A DNA stretch of 64,000 nucleotides, taken from positions 62,001 through 126,000 of the forward strand of contig CBDDEH010000004.1 of NCBI GenBank assembly GCA_965226865.1, in the 5' to 3' direction. This DNA is from CBDDEH01 sp965226865. Lineage in GTDB: Bacteria > Chloroflexota > Dehalococcoidia > Lucifugimonadales > JAGWBF01. Numbering within the stretch: the first letter of the stretch is position 1; each line of letters starts with the position of its first letter. The notes under the pieces were generated by a model. The model was not told the origin of the DNA and searched no databases. It saw only the letters and a program-made list of their open reading frames with translations. A program made the translations under genes and the position numbers. Positions 8,088 through 17,042 of the stretch are shown piece by piece.

Positions 8088-10421
8088 TTAGCCCTGGGTC
8101 ACCTGGACGATGTCCTCCGCTTCGGAACCTATGGGAAAGGCGGGCACGATGCCCTCGAACTTGGAGACGCGCACGTTCCGCCCCGTGGGCCGGACCTGGA
8201 CACGGGTCGCCGCCCAAGCCAGGCCCCCGGCTTCATCAGCGGCGGTCTCCAGTATGGAGATGGGGTTGTGGCCCCTCTTCTCCCCGTCTCTGGTGGCGTA
8301 CTCCAGCCCCGGGGTGTGATGGCCCAACCCCACCGGTATGCCCACCACACCGGGAGGGGCCGCCGGGTGGGGATATACGATCGCTTCTATGGGTCGCTCT
8401 CCGTCCTGGCCGGTGGCGACGGTGACCACGTCCCCTTCCTTCAGCCCCATCCTCTTGGCGTCGCCGGCGTTGATCTCGATCCAGGTCTGCCATGTGATGG
8501 TGGTCATGGGGTCGGGAGCCGCCTGCAGCCAGGGCAGGTGGGCTCCCCGGCCGTCCAGCAACGAGTTGGACAGGAAGGGGATCAGGTGGAAGGTGTCTTC
8601 GCCGGCGAGCCCTCGGAACGAGGGTCTTGCCTGTGCCCTGGCAAGCTCGGCCAGCTTGGGTGGCGGTGGGGGCAGGTCCCTTGAGACCGCCCCTGCGTCC
8701 CACCAGCCTCCCTGCTGGAGCATCACGTTCCAGAACTCCTCGAAGGTGGCGGCCTCGACGGAACCCCGGGAGAGCTGGTACAGGCTGCGGGCCCCCTCGC
8801 GTAGCACGTCGATGAAACGATCGGGGAGGCCGTCCCCCAGGCCCAGCTCCTGGGACACGCTGAGGAGCAGGTCCGGGAAGCTCCTGGGGTCCAGCTCAGG
8901 CAGGGGGTTTACCACCGGCTGCTGCATCCCCACCACCTCGTAGCCGGGGCCCGGCGCGGGGACGTCGTCGCCCCACTCCTCGAGGTAGATGCGCTCGGGC
9001 AGGACCAGGTCGGCCATCTGGGTGGTGTCGTCCAGAAAGCTGGAGAAGCTTACTATAAAGGGGTCGCCGGCGTCTATGGCCTCCCTGAAGCCGACGGCGT
9101 CCGGAAGGCCGTGGACCGGATTAGCTCCTTGCACCATTAGCAGCTTTATCCGCCCGTCTCGCAGCTCCTCGGCGGCCTGGCTCCAGTCCTCCAGCGGGGC
9201 CCCGGAGGACGCTTCCGCTGGCAGAGCCCTCAGGGCCTCTATGGGTGGGGGCGGGTTGAACACTATTCCACCCTCCCCGGGCCTCTTCCCGACGCCGTTC
9301 ACCAGGAAGTTCAGGGAGTAGATGGCCGACAGGTTGAACCGGCCGTTGGTGTGGGCGCCCGCCTCGCCGCCTCCGATGGCCAGGCTCGGGCGCCGGGTCG
9401 CGAACTCCCTCGCAACCCTCCTGATGATGTCGGCCGCGGGCTCGCCGCGGATGCTTTCGGGGATGCCCACGTACAGGGGGTCCTCTGGGCGGACCACCTT
9501 GTCGGGCCGGTAGTCGTCCAGGCCGGCGGCCCCGCCCATGGCGGCGGCCATACCCTGGTCCCCGAGCCCCTCGCCTATGATGACCGAGCATATGCTCGTC
9601 GCAAGGATGCCCTCGCGCCCCGGGAGAACCGGAATCCACAGATCGGAGTTGGCGGCGGTCACGGAGTACCTGGGGTCGACGTGGACGAAGGTGCCCCGTT
9701 CTTTGCCGTCCCTGTTTCCTCGGAAATCGCCGTACCCGCGGGCGAACCGCACCGGGGAGACCCATGTGGAGAGCCAGTCGGCCCCGAAGGAGAGTAGGTA
9801 GCGGCTGTTCTCGATGTCGAAGTTGGGCAAGGTGCTCTGGCCGAAGATCCCACCCAGGGTGGACCTCAGCGTCCTCTCGCCCAGGGACTCGAAGGCCATA
9901 TGCCTGCCCCCGTACGCCTCCACGAACCGGCGTACGACGAGCCCCAGATGGCCTCGAAGGGGTTCGGTTATCATGAGCATGGCGTTGGGGTCATTATTGT
10001 CCCGCAAGCCCTTCAAGCTCCCCCGCAGCAGGTCCCCGGCCTCGGTCCACCCGATGGGCCGGAAGGCCCCCGAGCCCCGCGGCCCCGAGCGAAGCATGGG
10101 GCCGGACAGGCGGTTGGGATGGTAGAGTGCCTGGAGACCGGCCTCGCAGCGAGCGCTCTGCTTCCCCAGGTTGGTGGGGTAGAGGGGGTTGCCCCGGACC
10201 TTTTTGGCCCGCCCCTCCATTACTCGGACCAGTATGCCCTCTTTCTCCGGACACTGGCAACAGAGGGTAGCGTACCAGTTGTCCTGGCCGGTGACCAGGT
10301 CCTCCGGCAGGTCCGTCGGGCTCTGGATGTTCATCTCCCGCTCGGGGAAGACGTTGCATGCCACGGCCCCCACAGCCGAGAGGCTGGCCCATTTCAGGAA
10401 GTCACGCCGGCTTACTTTCAT
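8088..10421 (-). CDS. actB: Alternative complex III molybdopterin-oxidoreductase-like subunit (ActB1 part)
   Basis: The 777-residue protein starts at MKVSRRDFLKWASLSAVGA, a twin-arginine signal peptide, with an AGAGG ribosome site that overlaps the actA stop codon. The longer open frame upstream (to 10487) lies inside actA and is rejected. It has the fold of the molybdopterin oxidoreductase superfamily, including CCQCPEKEGILVRV near the N-terminus and a C-terminal MopB-binding-like domain. ActB proteins are known to have lost the molybdenum cofactor and act as a scaffold. Export by the Tat system places it on the outer face with ActA and ActE. Confidence 0.9.
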   Translation of the reverse strand: MKVSRRDFLKWASLSAVGAVACNVFPEREMNIQSPTDLPEDLVTGQDNWYATLCCQCPEKEGILVRVMEGRAKKVRGNPLYPTNLGKQSARCEAGLQALYHPNRLSGPMLRSGPRGSGAFRPIGWTEAGDLLRGSLKGLRDNNDPNAMLMITEPLRGHLGLVVRRFVEAYGGRHMAFESLGERTLRSTLGGIFGQSTLPNFDIENSRYLLSFGADWLSTWVSPVRFARGYGDFRGNRDGKERGTFVHVDPRYSVTAANSDLWIPVLPGREGILATSICSVIIGEGLGDQGMAAAMGGAAGLDDYRPDKVVRPEDPLYVGIPESIRGEPAADIIRRVAREFATRRPSLAIGGGEAGAHTNGRFNLSAIYSLNFLVNGVGKRPGEGGIVFNPPPPIEALRALPAEASSGAPLEDWSQAAEELRDGRIKLLMVQGANPVHGLPDAVGFREAIDAGDPFIVSFSSFLDDTTQMADLVLPERIYLEEWGDDVPAPGPGYEVVGMQQPVVNPLPELDPRSFPDLLLSVSQELGLGDGLPDRFIDVLREGARSLYQLSRGSVEAATFEEFWNVMLQQGGWWDAGAVSRDLPPPPPKLAELARAQARPSFRGLAGEDTFHLIPFLSNSLLDGRGAHLPWLQAAPDPMTTITWQTWIEINAGDAKRMGLKEGDVVTVATGQDGERPIEAIVYPHPAAPPGVVGIPVGLGHHTPGLEYATRDGEKRGHNPISILETAADEAGGLAWAATRVQVRPTGRNVRVSKFEGIVPAFPIGSEAEDIVQVTQG

Positions 10422-10428
10422 CGGACCT

Positions 10429-11103
10429 CTAATAGTGACAGGTGGTGCAGTCGGTGGGGGCGTCGTAGTCCCTGTGGCAGTCCACACAGTCGCCCATCTT
10501 CAAGCTGCGCTCCTGCTTTACTTTTTCCATGGAGCGAATTTCACCGTGGCATATCGCACACGTAGCCTCCACGAACTCCGTCGCCTTGGGCGGGCTGGAG
10601 AGCGGCAAACCCAGGTCTTCCGCCTTCCTGATCGCCTGGGCCCTCCCCTCGTCAGTCTCAGTAAAGAACCGGATGTGGGGCTCGTGGGCGAACTGCACGT
10701 GGTCGGGCACCCGGTGTACCCGCTCCCAGTCAATGGCAAAGGGTACGTAGGCGGGAGTGGCCAGGGGATTCAGCCCGCCATGTTCCAGCAGCTTGACCAG
10801 CTCGAGGTTTTCGGGGTCCGCGATGGTCGTGTGGCAGAAAAGGCATTGCTCCACGGCGGGAACGGTAGCCGCATCTCCCATGGTCACGTTACGGTGGCAG
10901 AACTCGCACTGGATGCCAGCGGTCTGAACGTGGATCGCGTGGGAGAAGGCGATGGGCTGGTCCGGACCTCCTGCGCCAAAGCCGAAGATGGGGGTGGACC
11001 ACCAGGCGTGAAGGATGTAAAGGAGCACCAGCACGACCACTGCCGTCGTAACGAGCCCGCCCAGTGCCAGCGGAAGTATTCCGAGCCTCAACCGTACTGG
11101 CAT
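10429..11103 (-). CDS. actA: Alternative complex III pentahaem cytochrome ActA
   Basis: This 224-residue protein has one N-terminal anchor helix (about residues 9-31). Five haem-binding motifs are present in the order CEFCH, CLFCH, CAICH, CVDCH and CTTCH, the last five residues from the C-terminus. This matches the ActA pentahaem cytochrome, which takes electrons from the ActB iron-sulfur chain. It is followed directly by actB1. No strong ribosome site is visible at the ATG at 11103, so the exact start is less certain than the product. Confidence 0.9.
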   Translation of the reverse strand: MPVRLRLGILPLALGGLVTTAVVVLVLLYILHAWWSTPIFGFGAGGPDQPIAFSHAIHVQTAGIQCEFCHRNVTMGDAATVPAVEQCLFCHTTIADPENLELVKLLEHGGLNPLATPAYVPFAIDWERVHRVPDHVQFAHEPHIRFFTETDEGRAQAIRKAEDLGLPLSSPPKATEFVEATCAICHGEIRSMEKVKQERSLKMGDCVDCHRDYDAPTDCTTCHY

Positions 11104-11289
11104 TAAGCCTGGCCCGTACGGGGATCGGTTTCAACCGCGGCTCCCCCTATGGGGTGGAGCATAGCATTGTCCTCCACCGAAGCGTCCTTCAAGTATCCAT
11201 GCCGGACCCGCTCCGTCCCGCCATCGCCCTCGGTGGGACTCCCGTCCAGCCGGCGGGTGGGGCCGGCCCGGGCTGGGAGAGCGTTGGTC

Positions 11290-11592
11290 TCATATCCAGA
11301 AGCGGTTGTACAGGTCCTCAAGCAGGTAGGAGTTGTCTACCGTCCAGGCCATAAAAAGGCCGGCCAGCCCGATGAACACCGCCACTCCCAGGTACATGGG
11401 GCGCCTCAGCTTCAGGAACGCTGCCGGCAGGTGTCCCGAAGATACGAGGGAGGGGATTATGGCGTGGGCAGACAGGAAGGTGAACGCAAGGACCACAATA
11501 CAGAAGAAGTAAGCCCATAACCAGTGGAGCCAGTTACCTATGTCGGACCAGGCAGCGGCACTGACGGGTAGGGGGTCTACTTCAGGTGGCAT
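11290..11592 (-). CDS. Small two-helix membrane protein, first gene of the act operon
   Basis: This 100-residue protein has two predicted membrane helices (about residues 25-45 and 66-86). The ATG follows a CCGGAGG ribosome site. It is the first gene after the operon promoter and lies about 190 bp upstream of actA. I do not recognise a family. Placement suggests an accessory subunit of alternative complex III, comparable in position only to small subunits such as ActG/ActH. The 185-bp space before actA holds a weak open frame in another register that I do not accept as a gene. Confidence 0.6.
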   Translation of the reverse strand: MPPEVDPLPVSAAAWSDIGNWLHWLWAYFFCIVVLAFTFLSAHAIIPSLVSSGHLPAAFLKLRRPMYLGVAVFIGLAGLFMAWTVDNSYLLEDLYNRFWI

Positions 11593-11648
11593 GCGAGCTA
11601 CCTCCGGCGTCCACCCATCGTTATCTACGCGTACGAGGACAGGTGAAA

Positions 11649-11676
11649 ATTATCACAGAAGGAAATCCGGTGTCAA
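11649..11676 (-). promoter_or_regulatory. Promoter of the act-ccm operon
   Basis: On the minus strand a perfect -35 box TTGACA (11676-11671) is followed after 16 bp by GATAAT (11654-11649), about 57 bp before the first start codon. This is the best sigma70-type promoter in the window and faces away from the plus-strand promoter at 11695. Confidence 0.68.
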
Positions 11677-11694
11677 GGGGGACCCAGGCACCCC

Positions 11695-11723
11695 TTGACC
11701 CGGTGAGGTACCGAAAGTAGAAT
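11695..11723 (+). promoter_or_regulatory. Divergent promoter for the small Tat-signal gene
   Basis: TTGACC (11695-11700), a 17-bp spacer and TAGAAT (11718-11723) precede the ATG at 11772 by about 48 bp. The arrangement is back-to-back with the act operon promoter. Confidence 0.6.
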
Positions 11724-11771
11724 ACTGGGGGCTAGAGAAATGGGTTGCGACCCTCGGTGGAGGAGGAGTGT

Positions 11772-12008
11772 ATGCCGGCAGACGGAGGGCAGGAACAACG
11801 ATCCGGCTACTCGCGGCGTGGCCTCCTGGGCAGCCTCTTCCTGGGGCTGGCCGCGGTAGCGGGGGGCAGGCTCTTGATCAAGAGCCTGCTGCTTCCCGAT
11901 GGGAAAAGGGCAGAGGACTCATCCGCAGAGTTCCCGGGGCCGGACTCCATATTCCATCCCCGGAGCGACCCCAAGCGGGAAGCCATCGAGAGGCGCTGGA
12001 AAACGTAG
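11772..12008 (+). CDS. Small protein with twin-arginine-like signal
   Basis: The 78-residue product begins at an ATG 4 bp after a GGAGGAG ribosome site. An in-frame GTG/ATG 27 bp upstream lacks such a site. It carries SRRGLLGSLFLGLAAVAGG, a twin-arginine-like signal or single anchor helix, followed by a short charged tail. No family is recognised. Its divergence from the act operon and its signal type hint at a link to the respiratory complex, but this is position-based only. Confidence 0.6.
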   Translation: MPADGGQEQRSGYSRRGLLGSLFLGLAAVAGGRLLIKSLLLPDGKRAEDSSAEFPGPDSIFHPRSDPKREAIERRWKT

Positions 12009-12055
12009 GGCGCCAGGGCAGGTTATTGGAACGCCACCGGGGTGACTGACGGCCT

Positions 12056-13690
12056 TTACCTTCGGCCGAATTCCCGCTCCAGGTGGTGGGAGCTCAGGTG
12101 AATCAGGGTGGGCCGGCCGTGGGGCAGGTGTGGGGGGTCTGGCAGGCACCCAGCTGGCGGAGTAGCTCCTCCATCTCCGGATGGCTGAGGCTCATGCCGG
12201 CGCGCACGGCGCCGTGGCAGGCGATGGAAGCGGCCAGCGCCTCCTCCCGCTCCTTCAGGAGACCCTCGAAGGCCATGAGGTCCAGCACCTCCTGCAGCGC
12301 CTTCGCCGGGTTGGGGTCCGCGAGCACGGCGGGAAGCCCCCGGACCAGATAGGTCCTCTCGCCGAAGGGCTCCAGAACGAACCCGTACCGCTCCAGAAGG
12401 GGCGTGCTGGTCTGGACCAGTTCCTCGTGACTGGGGAGAGCTCCACAGCCGCCGGCTCCAGGAGTGCCTGGGCCTGGGTCGTGCGGTCCCCCGCCTCCCA
12501 AAGCAGCCTCTCGAACAGCACTCGCTCGTGGGCGGCGTGCTGGTCAATCAGGTAGAGCCCATCGGGCCCTTCGGCGGCGAGGTAGGTATTCCTTACCTGG
12601 CCGAGCACCCGGAGATAAGGCATCGCCTCGACCGGTGTGGGGGAGGAGGGATGGGGTATGAGATCGGCCGCCGGTCCTCCCTGGCGTTGGTCCCCTGTAG
12701 GAATCGGGAGGGCGAAGCCGCGGCCCCCCGGCCCTGGCCACGATGGAGGAGCCGCGGCAAAACGGACCTGTGGGACGGGCGAGGTGGCGATCAGGGCCGA
12801 CCTCACCCCCCCGCTGAAGCGTCGAGAAGACCCTGTCTTCCTGTCGGAACCGCACCTCGCGCTTAGCCGGATGCACGTTCACGTCCAGCTGGTCCCGGGG
12901 CACGGTGAGGTTCAGCACGGCTATGGGGTGGCGTCTCTCGGGCAGGAACCCGTGGTAGGACTCGGCCAGGGCGAAGGAGAGGAGGGGGCTCTGTATCCAT
13001 CGGCGGTTTACCAGCAAGGTGATGTAGCTCCGGTTAGCACGGTGCAGGGACGGCGAGCTCACGAACCCCTGTACCCCGTAGCCATCCCCGGAGTCGTCCC
13101 AGCCGGCCTCCAGCAGAGAGCCGGCGGTCTCTGGGCCGTACACCGAGATGAGGGCGTCGCCCAGGCTGCCGTTGCCGGGGGAGTCCAGGGCGTTCCGGCC
13201 GTCCACCAGCGACCGGAAGCGTACTTCCGGGTAAGACAGGGCGTAGCGGGAGACCAGGTCGCCGATACGGGAGGCCTCCGCGGATGGAGACTTGAGGAAC
13301 TTGCGCCGCGCGGGGAGGTCCTCGAAGAGCCCCTCTACCGTGACGGAGGTGCCCGCGGGGCAACCAGTGGGACGAGCGGCCACCACCACCCCACCCCTCA
13401 GCTGTATGTACCAGCCGGCGGGAAGGTCATGGGCCCGGGTGACCAGGGACACCCGGGCCACGGCGGCGATACTGGGCAAAGCCTCGCCCCTGAAGCCCAG
13501 GGTGGCGACGGAGTCCAGGTCCGAGGCGCGGGCGATCTTGCTGGTGGCGTGACGCCGGAAAGCTATCTCCACTTCGCTCGTGGGGATGCCGCAGCCGTTG
13601 TCGGTCACCCTCAGGAGGTCGATCCCGCCACCCTTGACCTCCACGGTGATCTGGGTGGCCCCCGCGTCCAGGGAGTTCTCCACGATGCCT
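12056..13690 (-). pseudogene. mutL: mutL remnant: N-terminus deleted, three frameshifts
   Basis: The reading frame resumes MutL homology at VENSLDAGATQITVEV and keeps DNGCGI, ATSKI and GFRGEALPSI, all GHKL ATPase motifs. The first ~35 residues, including the catalytic glutamate expected just upstream of VENSLDAG, are gone. Homology then jumps frame three times: at the C7 run 12806-12812 (one base too many), at 12433-12436 (one G/C too few) and at 12121-12124 (one too few). The last frame ends in EFGRR then stop. The C-terminal dimerisation part, with DQHAAHERVLFERLL, is still readable across frames. No full-length MutL can be made without correcting all of these. Confidence 0.9.
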
Positions 13691-15379
13691 GCCCCCTTTT
13701 ATGTGGAGGTCTTCACCGTCGGTAAGCTGGGGCCGAACGTACCCGTAGCGGGCTGCCGCCTCGGCCAGGGCCGTGATGGCACTGGCCCGCTCACTTATCT
13801 GGCCACACATCTGCTTGTAGGCGGCCCGCTCCACCTCCGCGATACGCTCCTGCGCATTCAGAATCAGGGACTCGTACTCCTTGAGCTCGGGGGTGATGAA
13901 CCGCTCCCCTCCAACCAGGGTCTGGCGCCGGACGTAGTCACCGGGGACCTGGGCGAGGTTGGTGTTGCTGACTTCGATGTAGTAGCCGAAGACCTTGTTG
14001 AAACCCACTTTGAGGCCCTTGATCCCAGAGCGCTGCCGCTCCTTCAGCTCCAGCCCGGCGATGTACTCCCGGGCGTTCCGGGAAGCGTTCCTCAGCTCGT
14101 CCAGCTCCGGGGAGAACCCCTCTCGGATGACGTTGCCCTCTCCCGGGTCCCCGGACGGCTCGGGGGCCAGCGCCGCCTCGATAAGGCCGGCCACGTCGTC
14201 GCAGGGACGCATCCCCTTGGTCAGCCAGGATATGGCACCGGTGTCCCCTTCCTGGAGTAGTCCCAGGAGGGCCGACGAGGCCTCCAGGCTTCCCTTCAGG
14301 CCCACCAGGTCCCGGGGGGCCGCCACTCCCAGGCGTACCCGGTTGAGGACCCGCTCCATGTCGGTGATCCGGGATAGGAGGGCCAGCATCCTCTCCCGGG
14401 TGAGCAGGTTATCGTGAAAGAAGGCAACTCCCTCCTGGCGCAGGTTGAGCTCTCCCAGGTCCAGGAGGGGCTGTCCCAGCCAGCGCCTGAGCAGGCGCCC
14501 TCCCATGGGAGTACGCGTCACGTCCAGGGTGGAGTGCAGGGAGAGGCGGGCGTCACCCCAGCGCCCCCCCTGGAAGAGCTCCAGGTTGCGTCGGGTCTGG
14601 GCGTCGAGGGCCATGTACTCGCTGGTGGAGTAGGTGTTGAGGGTGACGAGATCCTGGAGGGATCCGCGCTGGGTCCGGTAGAGGTATTCCAGAATCGCCC
14701 CCGCCGCCCTCACCGCCAGGGGAAGGTCGGCGCAGCCGAAGGGCTCGAGTGTGGCCACCCGGAAGTGATCGAGGAGGCGCTGGCGTGCGCCGTCGTAGGC
14801 GAATGCCGGCGTGGGGAGGGGAGTCACCGGGTAGCCGTTGGCTGCGGCCGGAGCCTCCTGGCCCTGGGCTACCAGGAGCTCGGCGGGGGAGATGCGGTGC
14901 AGCTCCGGGGCAAGCTGCACCGTGGGTAGCTGGGTGGCCCGGTACTCCCCTGTGGTTATGTCCACGTAGGCCAGCCCCGCGTCTTCGCCCTCCACCGCCA
15001 CCGCTGCGAGGTAGTTGTTGGCCTTCTGGTCCAGCAGAGAGGGCTCCACCACCGTGCCGGGTGTGACCACGCGGACCACGTCTCGCTCCAGCAGGCCCTT
15101 GGAGGTGGCGGGATCGCTGAGCTGCTCGCAGATGGCGACCTTGTGCCCCTTCTTGATCAGCCGGGCGAGGTATGACTCCAGGGAGTGGGCGGGGATCCCC
15201 GCCAGGGGGACCTTGATGCCCTTGCCCATGGGCTTTGACGTGAGGACGATGTCCAGCTCCCGGGAGGCCAGGCGGGCATCCTCGTCGAAGGTCTCGTAGA
15301 AGTCCCCAAGGCGGAACAGGACGATGGCGTCTGGGTACCCCTGCTTGATCCTCAGGTACTGGTCTCGGATGGGGGTCAT
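13427..15379 (-). pseudogene. mutS: mutS truncated before its ATPase domain and joined to mutL
   Basis: The frame encodes 650 residues. The first ~563 are MutS: the mismatch-reading motif FRLGDFYETFDEDA near residue 22, the connector, core and clamp domains, up to LTDGEDLHIKGGRH. At that point (about 13690) the DNA switches to mutL sequence and the frame runs on for ~85 meaningless residues in the wrong mutL frame. The whole ATPase domain (Walker A, Walker B, helix-turn-helix dimer part) is absent. MutS needs that domain for dimerisation and sliding, so this product should be inactive. A GAGGGA ribosome site precedes the ATG. Confidence 0.92.
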
Positions 15380-15465
15380 GGGTCCCTCGCTGCCCAGGCA
15401 GTTAGGGCCATTTTACCCCCATGGGACCCTATCAGGGAATGGGTCAAATGTCCCTCTCACCCGTG

Positions 15466-15494
15466 TTGACATTTGAAGTGCGATTAATTACCGT
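15466..15494 (+). promoter_or_regulatory. Weak promoter candidate before the UreI-like gene
   Basis: TTGACA at 15466-15471 is followed 17 bp later by TACCGT, a poor -10 match. It lies in the 233-bp divergent space between mutS and the plus-strand membrane protein gene. Confidence 0.3.
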
Positions 15495-15612
15495 AACACC
15501 TTGATAGAGGCGGCTGACCCCGGCGGGCCTTGCCTGGCCCCAGTTGAGCCCTTGGGGTGCTGCCGCGGCCTCACTTGAGCATGGATGCGACCCGGTCGGG
15601 GGTATTGGCGGT

Positions 15613-16203
15613 ATGGACGTAGCGTTTCTGATGGTGTTGCCCGGACTACTGTGGGTCCAGTCATGGTACCTGCTGGGCCACTACCCCAATCCCCGGGCCC
15701 TGGGGATGGTCGCCGCTGGGGTGGCCATAACCCTCCTGGCCATCGTCCTGTTTCAGGACAGGCTGGGTATGGCCGTCCTGACCCCGGAGGGGGCGCTACT
15801 GGATGTTACGACGCCCTTGTCGGCCTTCGTGCTCGTGTGGGCGGTGTACGCTGCCATGGTGGCCGGAGTACACCTGTGGGGGCTGGACTCGCGTAGTCTG
15901 GGCTTCTACAGTTTCTTCGTGTGGATCATATCCGCCCTGTTTGCCGCCTATTTCTTCCTGGGGGGCGAGCTGCTGGACACCGGAGAGATCAATAACGTTA
16001 GCTGGCTCCTGGGAGTGGTGGCCGTGCTGCTGGCGGTGCTGTCGGCCTTCCAGTTCTTCTACCTGGCCCTGCTGCCTGCCGACCAGGTAGAGCCTCCCTC
16101 CTCGGCCTTGAGAACGGTGACGGCCTGGTTCTATCTGGTCTTCTCGGTAGCCGTGGCGGTCCTCGGTGGCTTGCTGGTGCTGGGCCTTAACCCTACCCTT
16201 TAA
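15613..16203 (+). CDS. AmiS/UreI-like multi-pass membrane protein
   Basis: The 196-residue protein has six or seven hydrophobic helices. The segment GLDSRSLGFYSFFVWI resembles the conserved GLD-x-R-x3-YS-x-FV motif of the AmiS/UreI channel family that passes urea or short amides. The length also fits (about 195-215 residues). The ATG at MDVAFLMVLPG is preferred over an in-frame start 69 bp upstream, because the extra residues are not hydrophobic or family-like. No urease or amidase lies nearby, so the substrate is unknown and the assignment rests on one motif plus topology. Confidence 0.5.
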   Translation: MDVAFLMVLPGLLWVQSWYLLGHYPNPRALGMVAAGVAITLLAIVLFQDRLGMAVLTPEGALLDVTTPLSAFVLVWAVYAAMVAGVHLWGLDSRSLGFYSFFVWIISALFAAYFFLGGELLDTGEINNVSWLLGVVAVLLAVLSAFQFFYLALLPADQVEPPSSALRTVTAWFYLVFSVAVAVLGGLLVLGLNPTL

Positions 16204-16216
16204 GCGCCGGCGAGGC

Positions 16217-17017
16217 CTACTGCTTCCAGAACCGCTCCTCTATGACGGTGAACCCTCTGCTGCTGAGCCTTCCCTTCACGTCCTCTATCATGTCGGGGTG
16301 CCCGCAGGCGTAAACGAGGGTGCTTTCTGGCTCCAGGTGGAGCTTCTCCAGATGTTCCTCCACTATGTTGTTGACCCGGCCTGTGACGCCGGCCCAGCCG
16401 TCGTTCCTCTTCTCGGAGGGGCGGCTCACTGTGGGGACGTACACCAGGGTCTCGGGATGCTCTGCGGCCATGTCCTCGAGCTCGTGCTTGTAGGTGAACT
16501 CGTCCTGGTAGCTGGCCCCCATGAGCACGTAGAACCTGTGGCCCGTTCCACCGTGGCGGAAGTAGCTGCGGAGCATACTAACAAAGGGCGCTATGCCCGT
16601 CACCGTGGCCACCATAAGGTGCTGGCGGTACTCCTCGTCCATGGTGAAGATACCTTTGGCCCGGGGGCGTATGCTCATGGAGTCGCCGGTCCTTAGCTCC
16701 CACATCGGCGGTGTGAGTACGCCATCCGGGAGGGGGACCAGCTCGACGAATATCTCCAGCTCGGGCTCGTGGGGGGCGGAGACGATGGAGTAGGCCCTCT
16801 CCACGCTGCCGAGGCCCAGAGTGCAGTACTGGCCGGGTTTGAAGCTGAACTCCACCTCCGGCTGGAGCCGGATGACCATGAGGTCGTGGGTCACGTCTGC
16901 CCTGGATACGATTTTGGCCTTGGGAAGCTTAGCTATCGCCTGCCTCAGCCGCTCCTCACGCTCCATAAGCCTGGTATCCCCCTGCTCCACTTGGATCCGC
17001 CGCCTCTCCTGCTCCAT
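16217..17017 (-). CDS. FAD-dependent ferredoxin/flavodoxin-NAD(P) reductase family protein
   Basis: The 266-residue protein has an FNR-type FAD-binding barrel with the flavin motif RAYSIVSAP (about residue 95), followed by an NAD(P)-binding domain. That domain contains VTGIAPFVSMLRSYF and YACGHPDMIEDVKGRL, the usual C-terminal nucleotide-binding signature. It follows nuoG by 26 bp in the same operon and may link the NADH module to another one-electron carrier. The first ~17 residues are charged, and an in-frame ATG at 16966 is an alternative start. Confidence 0.82.
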   Translation of the reverse strand: MEQERRRIQVEQGDTRLMEREERLRQAIAKLPKAKIVSRADVTHDLMVIRLQPEVEFSFKPGQYCTLGLGSVERAYSIVSAPHEPELEIFVELVPLPDGVLTPPMWELRTGDSMSIRPRAKGIFTMDEEYRQHLMVATVTGIAPFVSMLRSYFRHGGTGHRFYVLMGASYQDEFTYKHELEDMAAEHPETLVYVPTVSRPSEKRNDGWAGVTGRVNNIVEEHLEKLHLEPESTLVYACGHPDMIEDVKGRLSSRGFTVIEERFWKQ

Positions 17018-17042
17018 GTCGCACTGCCGGCTGGGTAGGCCC

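Noticed and set aside
7101..8684. A 527-codon plus-strand frame across the iron-sulfur and ActB1 genes
   Set aside because: The opposite strand encodes clearly recognisable subunits with all cluster cysteines; the long frame is a codon-bias artefact.
11103..11321. 72-codon minus frame before actA
   Set aside because: No hydrophobic or family-like pattern, no ribosome site, and it overlaps the end of the small membrane protein gene.
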